Source of the DNA: Sipunculus nudus
Taxonomy: Eukaryota; Annelida; Sipuncula; Golfingiida; Sipunculidae
Direction of reading: 5' to 3'
Length of the DNA stretch: 64,000 nucleotides
Assembly (NCBI GenBank): GCA_026874595.1
Contig: CM049319.1
Span: 60,954,917-61,018,916, forward strand
Part shown: positions 34,680 to 47,940 of the stretch, in pieces
Layout of the letters: every line of letters begins with the position of its first letter
Numbering within the stretch: the stretch's first letter is position 1
Program-made: the position numbers and the translations under genes
Notes under the pieces: generated by a model
Database searches by the model: none
Told to the model about the DNA's origin: nothing
Seen by the model: the letters and a program-made list of their open reading frames with translations, nothing else

Positions 34680-35002
34680 CAGGGTTTGCAGGTTTTACTA
34701 AACCCCCATGTTAAACCCAGGCTGGGTATAATAGGGTTTTACCCAGGTATTACCCAGAATTATTGGGTTTACCCCTAATTCCAATTGATAAGAATGATGT
34801 GCTTTGCATATCCAAACCTCAGTTCAAGTGTCAGTGGTGATTGGCTTCTCTTAGAAAGGGGTAATTTGGTCAGAGCAGCTTGGATGACTACCAGTATTTA
34901 CAAAGTGTGTATGACCAGACCACTGGTAAAACCTGCGTAAAATACATTTAAACCAGGTTTTACCCACTGGGTTGGTTTTACTCAGGTCAAATGCAAACCC
35001 TG
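34680..35002. mobile_element. 323-bp hAT-type MITE with intact 8-bp target duplication
   Basis: Terminal inverted repeats CAGGGTTTGCA and TGCAAACCCTG are perfect over 11 bp. The element is flanked on both sides by TTTGTGAG (34,672-34,679 and 35,003-35,010). An 8-bp duplication with CAGGG-type ends is the signature of hAT transposons. The interior contains repeated GGTTTTACCCAGG phrases in both orientations. It lies about 400 bp after the GOLT1B stop, possibly in its 3' UTR. Confidence 0.9.
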
Positions 35003-36197
35003 TTTGTGAGCCTTTATCATTATTTGCATTAAGGATTTTGTTATGTAAAATAATCTTGATAATCTGAACTCATGTGATGTAGTTTTATTTCATTTCAATT
35101 GTGCATAGTATAATTACTGACAGACCAGAGAATAATGTTAATATCCTTAGAGAATGGTGTATTCTTTTCAAGAAATAATGACTATTTACTGTTCATAAAG
35201 TATTAGATCTTTAGAAGAATGTTCACTGTAAGACATATCTCAGACAGATGTCCTTATTTCAAACAGGGGTGGGTGGGTATATTTTTACTTTACGTTCCAT
35301 AGGCCTATTCACAAAGTGGATATCCCAAAGGCAAAGCTTAAACTGTCTCTGTAACGTTAAATCAATGAGCCTTGAACATTAACATATGAAATCAGAACAA
35401 ATCTTAACTTACGGTACTGTATTGGAGCAATGCCAACAGATGCTTAACACATGTTGAAGATACAATGTATTGATTGATCAACAGTTCATGGATTACTCAC
35501 ACAGTATATGGAATGTCATATACACAGATGTATACTGCCATGTAAAAACTAATTATTATTATATTAGACAACTAATATTATAGCAGATCTTGTATACTCC
35601 ATTTCACTACCCCTGCCAACCTGGTTTTATTTATTATTTTTCATGTAGACAATTAACTACATAATTTTTGTTTTGAAATGAGAACAGAAGAATGGCATCC
35701 TCCACCAAGAGAAAGTACTTCTGCTTGAGCTTCCATTTAATCCAAACTAGCACTTAACATTAAAAGGGTCTTCCCAAAAGTTTAGTGGAATTTTGCTTGA
35801 TTTTTTTTTTGTACAATCCTGCTAAGGATCAAAACAAACAAATCCAAAATGAAAACATAACCTCATTGCCCAGGGTAACAAGGTGGACAGAGAATTTGGA
35901 ACAGAGTATACATATATAATAGAGCATTTGTATGAAATTGCGATATCGCAGCATGTAATGTACAGGTAATGGTCCACGTAATAATATAAAGAGGACTGAT
36001 ACAATGGAGGTATTTGTAAGGAGAGGTCCCCCTGCATTTATGCAACTGTGAACTTACAGTATTTATGTGTATAAAGATTTGATATTTCAAGTATGGAGTT
36101 TTGTCTGTTGTTTCTTGTGGTAGAGAAAAGATCTGGCATTAGAGAGGTCTTAGTTTCACAGGACCATCTCAGATATCTGTGAAAAAAGGACCAAAAT

Positions 36198-36318
<121 letters not shown>

Positions 36319-36725
36319 GTTTGAAGGGTTATGTAAAATTTATCTTTTTCTTTTTATATAATTATTATATCATTATATGATTAGAAGTCATGTCATTATA
36401 TGGCTATTTGCTAAAGCCAGGAATTTTGGCATCCAATGGGACGCTTGTACACTAAGAACTGAGTGTCCTTAAGAGATTTTGAGCATCAAAAATGCCTACC
36501 CCTCATTCCTAATGGCCCTGATATACACATATATATTTATATGTATGTATTGTTGATTTTTAAATAATGTTGCCAAATCAAACAAGTAAGTCACTAAAAG
36601 TTTACACAGCTTGTAACATGAGTAATCAATATTATATATAAATGGTTTACAATTACAATGACATACTAATTTGGTTCATTTACTTTTTAATGTTAATTGC
36701 ATGATTGTTTTATGTTTCTGCACAG

Positions 36726-36741
36726 GGAGAACCTTAAAACA
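36726..36741 (+). other. Candidate micro-exon downstream of GOLT1B
   Basis: GGAGAACCTTAAAACA is bounded by TTTCTGCACAG and GTAAGTATG, both good splice sites. Its start GGAGAACCT also occurs in GOLT1B exon 5. Spliced after exon 4 in phase 0 it would give GEP and a stop. Only 16 nt, so chance is possible. Confidence 0.3.
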
Positions 36742-38150
36742 GTAAGTATGGCACACTAAACTAAAAATGTCAACATTTTAATTTTTAAAAAGTATATTTA
36801 ATTTATAAAAAAAATTAGCACACTTCCTCAGATTGGATGCCCAGTTAAAAAAAAAAATATTTCATTTTTCCTATATTATTATTTTTAATCTTTGGAATGG
36901 CATCTGAGACCAAAAGCAAATGTCAGTTTTACCCTCAATGAAACAAATCATGAATAAAAATCAAACCCAGGTAACTTTATTGTTGATATTCTTTAAAATG
37001 TTGGCATTTTGAGGATACATGGTGGGCTAATTTTTTCTCATCTTTTTCTGGTCTTAGGCTTGGTTTTTATCAGTGTTGAGGGATTGCAGTAACAAAAGAC
37101 ATCCCCTAATCCACTTTTCTAGCCGTGGTTGTTGTCTGGAAAATGAATCCAGATAAGTTGTCACTGTTCACTAAAAAGAATATAACCTATAGTCTGTTTC
37201 ATCCCCTCATGTCCACCTGTTTTTAGCTATGAAAATTTTTATTAGTTACATTCCAAGGGGAACAATTTTTGTGGAGAATAGAGGATTGAAGGACCTAATT
37301 TTAAACAAGAGAAATAAATACCTACCTTCCACCTTATTTAAGAAACAGAATTATTTGAAAATATGAGAAATCAGTCTACATTTTACAACATTTCAGACCC
37401 ACTTATGGCAGTCAAGGTCATTGGTCACATGCAAAAACAGCCTCCACTGACAGCTGCTGATTGGATGATCTTATGTAAACATTCTAAAAAATATAACCAG
37501 CCAAAACAAAGATGGCTACTAATGGAGGAACACATCATAATCTGCCAGATCATGGTGAAGAGACTATAATGTTGTAAAACATAAACGGGATTTATTGTAA
37601 AATTCTTAATTGCCATATTAGGTTGTCACTTCCATATGATGTTTTCTTGGAAATTATTGAAAAATATAAACTTTTAAGGAAATCAGCTACAAAAAACAGG
37701 TGGACAGCAGGTGGTGAAACAGACTATAGTAGCCTTACCTAAAATCAATTTTGAAAGATCAAGGAACAGAACTGATTCAGAGGGGTCTTAAAGTGGGTAA
37801 GGACTTATGTTTCATATACAAAACAAACCACATCACTGGAAAGTTGGAAAATATTAAAAGACACAAAAAAGAGAAATGTGTATGGCATAGGTAAGCAAAA
37901 AACTAAACAAACTATCATGAGAAAGAAAGAAAAGTATCCCAACAAGTTGAATGTTTATTCAGTTTGAGTGCATGGAGTCAGTGCTTTACTATGATGTATA
38001 GTCCCAGACACAGTCATGAACTTGAATTTGTAGACAAGAGCGCCATCTTGTTGTAAGCATATTAACTATTACTCTGCAAAGCTTGCAGTGATGACCAACA
38101 GCTGAAATATTTAAAACTTCAAAATGAAATTTACTTTTTCTTTTTAATAG

Positions 38151-38214
38151 TTGTAACAGATTTCAAGTGTATCAGGAATCTAGTAAAGATAAAAGGGACC
38201 TATTCACATACCAG
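38151..38214 (+). other. Candidate exon, 64 nt
   Basis: Bounded by a strong polypyrimidine acceptor (TTACTTTTTCTTTTTAATAG) and donor CAG|GTATGT. Two of three frames are open, so coding potential is undecided. It could be a spliced 3' UTR exon of GOLT1B or part of an unannotated transcript. Confidence 0.35.
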
Positions 38215-39959
38215 GTATGTTAAATATGCATAAATTGTAAAAGTGTTTTCTCCTTAAAATATCACTGGATCTGCCAATATTTTGTTCTGAAAATGTTTAC
38301 TTCCAGCTGTACATAATCAGAAAAAAAAACTTTCACTGGGCACCATCAGTGGTACAAACATAAAATAGTAGGAGCATACCAACAGGTGGCAGTACCAAAC
38401 AACTTCACAAAAAAAATCAAGATTTTTCAAGCTTCCGCCCAGTGGTTCTTCTTTGTTTCTTTTTCAATATTTCTACCACTTCCTTGGGAGATTTTTACCC
38501 ATATGCAATATCAGACCTCTGGTCAAGCAGTCTTGTAAAATTAAACAGTCATACATGAGAACACAGAGAAGTGTTAGTGAAGATGAACTTGCAGCATAAG
38601 AAAAATACACATACTATGCAAATGTTTTTTCTCATCCTCCTTTTGATATTATTCATTCGTACTGGAAAACACATTAAATTCCCTCTGCCAACATTTGGGT
38701 CACAAGACCTAGAATATTACCAGAATCCTGCTCAAATTTTGGTGTGTTAAGTGCAAGTGCATAAGTGCAAGTATTAATCCAACCTGAGAGAAATGTATGT
38801 CACAGTTCACCAACTCAATCATTGCATCACAGGTGAGCACTGCCAGAACAAAGACCGCCCTGAAGTCACACCTGTGCACATTGCATGTGGGTGACATTTT
38901 CACCCCATTCAGAAAATAATCTTAAAGCCTTCTACTGACTTACCCTTTCTGTAGAAATTATGTGATTTCTAGTTTAATCTTGGCAGATATTAATGAGCTC
39001 CTTTTCATTTCTTAAAATGCCTCTGTGACGGATGTATGAGCTTGTTTATCAACAAGCTCTTAGTAAACACAGCAATGTTGACAAACACAAAAACTGTGTA
39101 AACTGAGGTGGTTGCATATGTGCATAAGTTGAAAGGTAACCAGTTGCTAAACTTCCTTTATAGAACTCTGGTTCCTCGGACTTGCCACCAGATGTCCTTG
39201 TTGAATGTAATTGGATTATTTTAACCTGCCCCCCACATGTTATAAACATGTGGATATAAGCAAAACAAACAGCTTGTGTGCGGTGGGGTGGGCGTTTTCT
39301 GGCATATTTTTATCAAAGGTGTAAGGGATTTTCTTTCATTCTTTTACGTCAGATATCAGAATAGGTCTCTTATTCAATATCCATTTATAACCATTTGAGT
39401 AAAGTTGCTAACAGAAAATAAACAAAAAAAAAAGGTTGCAAAACCATAATACTCTACCAGAGTTATATTAATGCCCAACTGATTAGTTTTTTTGGAGATG
39501 CTTACTGCAGTCACCTCTGCATGTTGTAAATTTGTCTACATGTGCCAGCTTTATTCTTTAAATGTGTGGTGAGGGCTTTTCTTTTCTAATAATACAAGCT
39601 TATTATTTAAAAGTGGAGTTATTAATTGTATTATTATGGAAAATTGAATTAATGCAATGTAAATATTACTATATATTGTTCTGGAAACAGTGAAATTTAA
39701 GCAATCCTATAACTTTATTTTTTTTAATATAATCTTTACACGAAAATATATAACAGGGGATGGGGTCTAGCATCATTCCTTCTGTGATCTTAAAAAGGCA
39801 TTATCCTCAGTGCAGTGTTTTTCACTTGTGTTATAAGAATAGCAGTGAAATTAGGGGTATCTAAAGGAACATTAAAAGTGTGATTTTGCTGGGGGGGGGG
39901 GGGGGGAGGATAATGTTATCACTGGATGTGTTTAAGTTTTATGATGTACTGTCTTGTAG

Positions 39960-40033
39960 CACTGGAAATCCTCACAGACGCTTCACAAAACGTACCAGAA
40001 GATATCAACCTAGCAGCTTAATATTACAATAAA
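39960..40033 (+). other. Candidate terminal exon with poly(A) signal
   Basis: Acceptor TACTGTCTTGTAG, followed 68 nt later by AATAAA at 40,028-40,033. All frames close within about 70 nt. Together with the two preceding candidates it would give a polyadenylated plus-strand transcript end. A G16 tract (39,891-39,906) lies about 50 bp upstream of the acceptor. Confidence 0.35.
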
Positions 40034-40324
40034 TATTAATAACAAAATTATCCCATGTTGTGATGTTCTGTTATATGTTAGTGATGAATGCCCTTTTTGA
40101 ATCTAAAATGACTTTATGGTGGTTGCGCCACTGAGGTGTTAATCGCACTTGGGTGGTCATAATAGTAAGCACAGGCACTTGAACTATAAGTGTAGATTTC
40201 AGGTTAAACTTGTTACTTTTCTGGGTCATTTCCTGATAACTATTACTTGTCAAACATTTTTCCAAGTGTTTTTCATACTATATGGTCCATCTATGTATTA
40301 TTTACTGAAAACTTATTTTAATGC

Positions 40325-42631
40325 TGGTCAGATTACTGGAGTGGTCATTATTACGGAGATGGTTATCATACAAGGCTGGTCATATTACCAAGGCCCTCAT
40401 GATACAAGTCTGGTCATATTTCTGGTGTGGTCATTTTTTAAGACCCTTATATGACATGGCTGATCATATAACTGGAGTGGTCATAATACAGAGATAGTCA
40501 TTATACAAATCTGTTCAGATTACTAGAGGGTTCATAACATGGAGGCCCCCATTATTCAAGCCTGTTCATATTACTGGAGTGATCATATTACTGAGGCCCT
40601 CATTATACAAAGTTTGTCATATTACTTGATTGGTCATATTATTGAGACCCTCATTCTACAAGATTGGTCATATTAGGGAGATGGTCTTTAAAGAAGGCTG
40701 ATCATATTATGGTGGCCCTCATTAATCAATTCTGTTCATATTACTGGAGTGGTCATTTTACTTAAGCCCTCATTAACAAGCTTGTCATGAATTTCGGAGG
40801 TGGTCATTATACATGGCTGGTCATATTACTTGGGTGGTCATATTACTTTTGACCTCATTCTTCAAGAATGGTCATATATACTCATATTACTGAGTTGGTA
40901 ATTCTACAAGGCTGGTCATTCTACAGAGGTGGTCATTATAAAAGTGTTGTTCATATTACTGGTTTGATTATTTTACTGAGGCCCTCATTACACAAGGCTG
41001 ATCATATTACTGGAGTGATCATATGACTGAGGCCCTCATTATACAAGGCTGATCATATAACTGGAGTGATCATATTACTGAGGCCCTCATTATACATGGC
41101 TGATCATATTACGGGTGTGTCAGTATTACCGAGGCCCTCATTACACAAGGCTATTCTTATTACTGGAGTGATCATATTACTGAGGCCCTCATTATACAAG
41201 GCTGTTTATATAACTGAAGTGATCATTTTACGGAGGCCTTCATTATACAAGGCTGATCATATTACTGGAGTGATATGAATGAGGCCCTCATACAAGGCTG
41301 ATCATATTACTGGAAGGGTCATTTTACTGAGACCCTCATTACACAAGGCTGATCATATTACTGGAGTGATCATATTACTGAGGCCCTCATTATACAAGGC
41401 TGATCATATAACTGGAGTGATCATATTACTGAGGCCCTCATTATACAAGGCTGATCATATAACTGGATTGATCATTTTACTGAGGCCCTCACTATACAAG
41501 GCTTGTCATATTACTTGATTGGTCATATTATGGAGGCCCTCATACTTCAAGATTGGTCATATTATGGAGGTGGTCATTATACAAGGCTGGTCATGTAATT
41601 AAGACCCTCATAATACAAATCTTATTCATATTACTGGAGTGGTCATATTACTGAGACCCTCATTTTACAAGGCTGGTCATATTATTGGAGTGATCATTTT
41701 ACTGAGGGCCTCATTATACAAGGCTTGTCATATTACTTGATTGGTCATATTATTGAGACCCTCTTCTTCAAGATTGGTCATATAAAGGAGATGGTCATTA
41801 TACAAGGCTGGTCATGTAATTGAGACCTTACTATACAAGTCTGGTTTTATGACTGGAGTGATCATATTACTGAGGCCCTCTTTATGCAAGTCTGGTCATA
41901 TTACTGGAGTGTACATATTACTCGGGCCCTAATCATACAAGCCTGTTCATATTACAAGTTTGTCAATATTACTTAGGCCCTCATAATACAAGCCTGTTCA
42001 TATTACTGGAGTGATCATATTACTGAGGCCCTCATAATACAAGCCTGTTCATATTACTGGAGTGATCATATTACTGAGGCCCTCATTATACAAGGCCTGT
42101 CAAATTACTTAATTGGTCATATTATTGAGGCCCTCATTCTACAGGATTGGTCATATTATGTAAATGGTCATTATACAAAGCTGGTCATATAATTGAGGCC
42201 CTAATAATACAAATCTGGTTTTATCACTGGAGTGGTCATATTACTGCTGCCCTCAATGTATAAGTCTTGTCATATTACATGAATGGTGGTATTTCTGAGG
42301 CCCCTTATTTTACGAGGCTGGTTATATTACTGGAATGGTCATATAACTGAGACCCTCATTATACAAGCCTGTTCATATTACTGGAGTGATCATATTACTG
42401 AGGCCCTCATTTTTACAAAATTGGTCATAATACTCGATTGGTCATAATACTGAATCCTTCATTCTACAGGATTGGTCATATTATAAAGATGGCCATATTA
42501 CTGAGGCCCTCATTATACAAGCCTGTTCATATTACTGGAGTGATCATATTACTGAGGCCCTCATAATAAAAGTCTTGTTATATTTCTCAAGTGATGGCAT
42601 TACTGAGGCTTTCATTTTATAAGGCTGGTTA
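40325..42631 (+). repeat. Degenerate minisatellite, left block
   Basis: Dozens of units of about 30-60 bp built from GGTCATATTACTGGAGTG, ATCATATTACTGAGGCCCTC and ATTATACAAGGCTG. Better-preserved higher-order copies occur at 41,000-41,500. It resumes at 46,021 after an insertion. Wording resembles the interior of the MITE at 13,867 (GGTGGTCATCATAGTGG), from which it may have expanded. Confidence 0.85.
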
Positions 42632-45600
42632 TTAGCTCAGCTGATTCTAAGTCATCTGAGCTATAGTTATGGTCCTTTGTCCTTCGTCCATTAACAGGGC
42701 ACGTTTTGAAACCGTGAGACCTATGAATCCAAAATTTTGCTTACAGTTAGATGTCCCCAAAATCTCCTACCATACTGAAAATTGGGTCACTATAATTTCT
42801 TTCCTTCGAAATATTAAGGAAAAACCTCAGTTTTCCATACACAAGTGACCCATAGGTCATGACGCTCAGCTGACTGGGAAGAGATTCGAAAAAGGAAATT
42901 TTATCATCTGAGTGGTATTATATACCCATCCAACTGTAGCATCAAACAGATTAACCAACAGGCCAAGATTGTCTGTATTTATATATCTCAAAAATAGAAA
43001 AAAAATGCGTAAACTTTAAAAATATACACATGGCTCCACCAGTCTGCAGAAACTAATAAAACACTTAATGGTCAATATCCATGCAAAAAATCATTGTGAC
43101 CTCTGCATTAGTTGTTCAGATACTTCAGCTTTTGTATCAAATTTTCCATTATTCTGAGGGATACTTTGGAGTCATATAGCTTGAAGGATATGGGTAACAG
43201 AGACCTAATTTAAGGTTTCCACAGACACTTTTCATGGGCCTCCTTGCATTACAAGAATGAAGATTCTAGGTCCAATATTACAATTTGTGCCACTTTAACA
43301 GATGACAGCATCCTTAAAGGTATCAAAAATAGAGAAAAAAATTTAAAAAATTGAATTAAATATAGGTGGCACCACCAGTCTGCAGAAACTGATGAAACAC
43401 TCCATAATCAATATCCATGCAAAGAATCATGGTGATCTCTGCATTAGTTGTTCAGTTACTTCAGCTTTTGTATCAAAATGTCCATTATTCTGAGGGATAC
43501 TTCGGAGTCCTATAGCTTGAAGCATAAGGGAAACAGAGACCTAATTTCAGGTTTCCACAGACACTTTTCATGGGCCTCCTTGCATGACAAGAATGAAGAT
43601 TCTAGATCCAGTTGTTACGATTTGTACCCAGTTGACAGATGACCTCATCTTTAAAGGTCTCAAAATAGTGAAAAAAATTCGTTACAATTTGAAAAAAAAT
43701 AGAGGTGGTGCACCCAGTCTGCAGAAACTGATGGAACACCTCATGATCAATATGTATGCCAAAAATCATGACCATCAGTGTTGTAGTTATTGAGATACTG
43801 GAGTTTTTGTATCAAATTTTTCATTACTCTGGGGGGTATTTTGGAGCCATATAGCTTAAAGGATATGAGTAACAGAGACCTAATTTCAGGTTTCCATGGA
43901 GACTTTTCATGGGTCTCCCTGTGTGTCAAGAATGAAGTTTCTAGGTCCAGTTGTTATGACTTGTGCCCTGTTAACAGATGTTCATATCTTTAAAGTTCTC
44001 AAAAATAGAGAAAAAAATTCGTAAAAAAAACGAACAAAACAGGTGGTGCCACCAGTCTGCAGAAACTGATGAAACACTCCATGATCAATATCCATGCAAA
44101 CAATTATGGTGATCTCTGCATTAGTTGTTCAGATACTTCAGCTTTTGTATCAAATTTTACATTAATCTGAGCTGTACTTTGGAGTGCCATATCTCAAAGG
44201 ATATGGGTAACAGAGACCTAAATTCATGTTTCCACAGACACTTTTCATGGGTCTCCCTGTGTGTCAAGAATGAAGATTCTAGGTCCAGTCGTTACGATTT
44301 GTACCCTGTTGACAGAACTACATCCTTAATGGTCTCAAAAATAGAGAAAAAAATATTGTAAAAATTTGAAAAATACAGGTGCCACCAGTCTGCAGGAACT
44401 GATGGAACGCCTCTTGATCAATATGTATGCCAAAAATCATGACCATCAGTGTTGTAGTTATTGAGATGTTGCAGTTTTTTTTATCAAATTTTCCATTATT
44501 CTGGGGGGGGGGGGGGGGAGTATTTTGGAGCCCCTCAGCTAAAAGGATATGGGTAACAGAGACCTTATTTCTGGTTTCCATGGAGACATTTCATAGGTCT
44601 CTCACTGTGTCAAGAATGAAGATTCTCGGCCAAGTTTTTACGATTTGTGCCCTGTTAACAGATGTTCATATTTTTTAAAGGTCTCAAAAATGGAGAAAAC
44701 AATTCTTTAAAAATCGAAAAATTTAGGTGGCGCCACCAGTCTGCAGGAACTGATGGAACATCTCATGATCAATAGGTATGCCAAAAATCATGACCATCAG
44801 TGATGTAGTTAATGAGATATTGAAGTTTTTGTGTGAAATTTTTTACTTTTCTAGGGGGGTACTTTGGGGCCCCATAGCTCGAAGGATATTGGTAACAGAG
44901 ACCTAATTTCTGGTTTCCAAGGAGATTTTTCATGGACCTCTCAGAATGTCAAGTGACAAAATTCTAGGTCCAGCGGTTACGATTTGTGCCAGGTTAACGG
45001 ACGGACAGACAGACGGACGTTGGACAAAGGGTGATCGCTATAGCTCAGATGACTTACAGTCAGCTGAGCTAATAAAAAATTGAGGTTTTTCCATAATTTC
45101 TCAAAGAAACGAAATCGCAAAGACCCAGTTTTCGGCTTGGTCGGAGATCTTGGGGATATCTAACATTATGCTGAATTTGGATTCCTAGGTCTTACGGTTT
45201 AAAAACGTGCAACATCTACAGACAGACGGCACGACAGACGGACGGACAACGGACCACAACTATAGCTCAGATGACTTATAGTCAGCTGAGCTAAAAAGCC
45301 ATTGTTACACTTCAAGGCTGACTAATATCAAAACCACTGGACTGTTTTTGATTATATTTAATATTCATATTCTTCCATACATTTTCTATTAACATACCAA
45401 AAATAAGGCCAGTATTGAGTATTGTTTGAAGTTATGGGTCGAAATATAATGCAATTTTTTAAAAATCAGGAAATATATTTACTTACTTAACATGAAAATT
45501 GCTGACGCTGAAGACTTTTTTTCAGGGATATAACTTTATTAAATCAAGATTCAGTTGTTAACCCAAAATAAGATATGAAGTTGCAAATTTTGTAAATTAT

Positions 45601-46020
45601 AAAATATATGTGTATGCATAATATGACCCAATATGAGCTACACTCTGGATAAATAATCAACGCAACTTAGAATTCTGATATTTTAACCTATATTTTCAGA
45701 TTTTTTTTATAACAAATTTATAAAACTTGTAAATAAAAAAAAGAATCTGATAAAAAGTGTTAATGGAAAAAGTGGATATGCTAAAAAATTAGGCTTAAAT
45801 ATAAACTTAAATGCATGATTCCCTTGAAAATGAAATAAAAGTCTGGTTTTATTACTGGAGTGATCATACTTGGGCCCTAATCATACAACCCTGTTCATAT
45901 TACGGGTGTGTCAGTATTCCTCTTAGCTTCTCATATGCTTGTATATATGAAAAACAAGAATATTTTGCATTTCCAAAAATTTCAAACTTCAGCTGAGCGC
46001 CATGACCCATGAGTCCCTTG
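42632..46020 (-). mobile_element. Composite nest of satellite-bearing elements interrupting the minisatellite
   Basis: The left border is TTAGCTCAGCTGATTCTAAG and the right border reads CAGCTGAGCGCCATGACCCA...CTTG, the two expected ends of one family member in minus orientation. Inside are a second element in plus orientation (42,841-45,072) with about six ~335-bp satellite units, and another family end (to 45,294) that is an inverted match of the left ~210 bp. A short minisatellite fragment (about 45,838-45,925) also lies within. A G16 tract is at 44,503-44,518. Order of insertions is inferred. Confidence 0.7.
43020..45000 (+). repeat. ~335-bp satellite, about six units
   Basis: Units begin near 43,020, 43,365, 43,700, 44,037, 44,375 and 44,720 at GGTGGYGCCACCAGTCTGCAG. 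Each carries 'gcttttgtatcaaatttt', 'ggatatgggtaacagagacc' and 'gattctaggtccag'. It lies within the nested element and matches the units at 12.2-13.5 kb. Confidence 0.85.
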
Positions 46021-47345
46021 TATTACTGGAGTGGTCATATATAATGCGGCCCTCATTATACAAGCCTGTTCATATTACTTGTGGTCATTATAAAAGGATG
46101 GTTATATAACTCGAGTGATGGTCATATAACTCAGGCCCTCATTATGCAAGAATGGTCAGATTACAGAGGTGGTCGCTATACAAGGCTCGTCATATTGCTG
46201 GAAAAAAGTTATATTACCGAGGTCCTCATTCCACTAGAATTGTCCTGTTACTGAGGCCCTCATTATAGAAGTCTGAACATATTACTTGGGCCCTCATTAT
46301 ACAAGACTGGTCATATAACCCGAGGGTTCATAATACAGAGGCCCTCATTATATAAGGTGGTCATAATAAAAGGCTTGTCATTATACAGGTTTGGTGGAGT
46401 GGTCACAAATTATACAAATTTGGTCATATTACGGGAGCCCTCATTATACAAGTCTGAACATATTACTGGGGCCCTCATTATACAAGACTGGTCATATAAC
46501 CCCGAGGGTTCATAATACAGAGGCCCTCATTATAAAAGGCTTGTCATTATACAGGTTTGGTGATATAAATGAAGTGGTCACAAATTATACAAATCTGGTC
46601 ATATTACGGGAGCCCTCATTATACAAGTCTGTACATATTACTGGGGCCCTCATTATACAAGACTGGTCACATAACCCAAGGTTTCATAATACAGAGGCCC
46701 TCATTATATAAGGTGGTCATATAAAAAGGCTTGTCATTATACAGGTTTGGTGATATTAATAGTGGTCACAAATTATACAAATCTGGTCATATTACCGAAG
46801 CCCTCATTATACAAGTCTGTACATATTACTGGGGCCCTCATTATACAAGACTGGTCATATAACCCGAGGGTTCATAATACAGAGGCCCTCATTATTTAAG
46901 GTGGTCATTATAAAAGGCTTGTCATTATACAGGTTTGGTGATATTAATGGAGTGGTCACAAATTATACAAATCTGGTCATATATCGGGAGCCCTCATTAT
47001 ACAAGTCTGGTCATGTTACCAGAGTTGTCATATTACGGAGGCCCTAGTTAGCAAGTTTGGTCATATTACTGAGATGGTTGATATACTGATCATTACTGAA
47101 GTGGTAATATTACCGAGGTCCTCATTATACAGGTCTGCTCATATTACTATAGTGGTCTTAACCTGAGGTCCTCATCCACTAGGACGGTCATATTACTGAG
47201 GTGGTCATGTTACTAGGATGGTCATTATTCATGGGTGGTCATTTCACTTAATTGATCATCCTACAATTCTGATAGTATTACTGGGATGACCATTATACAA
47301 GGGTCTCCATTACCCAAGGGAGGTCCAATTACTGGGATGGTCATT
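46021..47345 (+). repeat. Degenerate minisatellite, right block
   Basis: Continuation of the 40.3-kb array. A ~200-bp higher-order unit (GGAGCCCTCATTATACAAGT ... GGTCATATAACCCGAGGGTT ... ATACAGGTTTGGTGATAT) is repeated about four times between 46,260 and 47,000 with high identity, indicating recent amplification. Confidence 0.85.
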
Positions 47346-47940
47346 ATACAAGGCTTGTTGCTTAGCAGCTTGCAGCGTAGTTTTACAGTCTTTTACTTCA
47401 AACAATTTAGCTGACCTTTGACCAGGGCACATTTTTATTTTTGTTGTCGCCATTCTCCATTCGAGGTGTTGATTGGTGCTTGTGGAGTCTGTCGAGGAAC
47501 TGATTTTTCATGCCAATGATATGCTTATGAGCGTGTCTTGGCACAGACGTATGTAAAACAAAAGCGTCACAAAAACACATTTTAAGCCCCTGTTATATTA
47601 GTTTTTATGGTCTGGCTCGGAACATCAATAAATAGCCATTGTCGATTATAATAATATATGTAGAGTCAGTTTGATTTTAGAAGCCAGAATATATGACTTT
47701 ACAATATCTCAGAATTATCTATATTATCAACATGGCTTGGTGATCCACGTGGATTTCAATATTTTTGACGGAGAGCGAGATAAGTTTAAGGTTTCACCTC
47801 CAGGTGTCACCAACACCGGGCTTTATTGCCATACCTGCTGGGATTAGCTCACACAAACCTTTTCTTTTTGATGGACACAAAGGGCAACAGCTAACAGAAA
47901 CACACACAGACAAACAAAACAGCAGAAAGACTAGATATTC

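Noticed and set aside
41066-41518. Plus-strand frames with repeated RPSLYKADHITG
   Set aside because: Direct translation of the minisatellite; frame is kept only over the best-preserved units.
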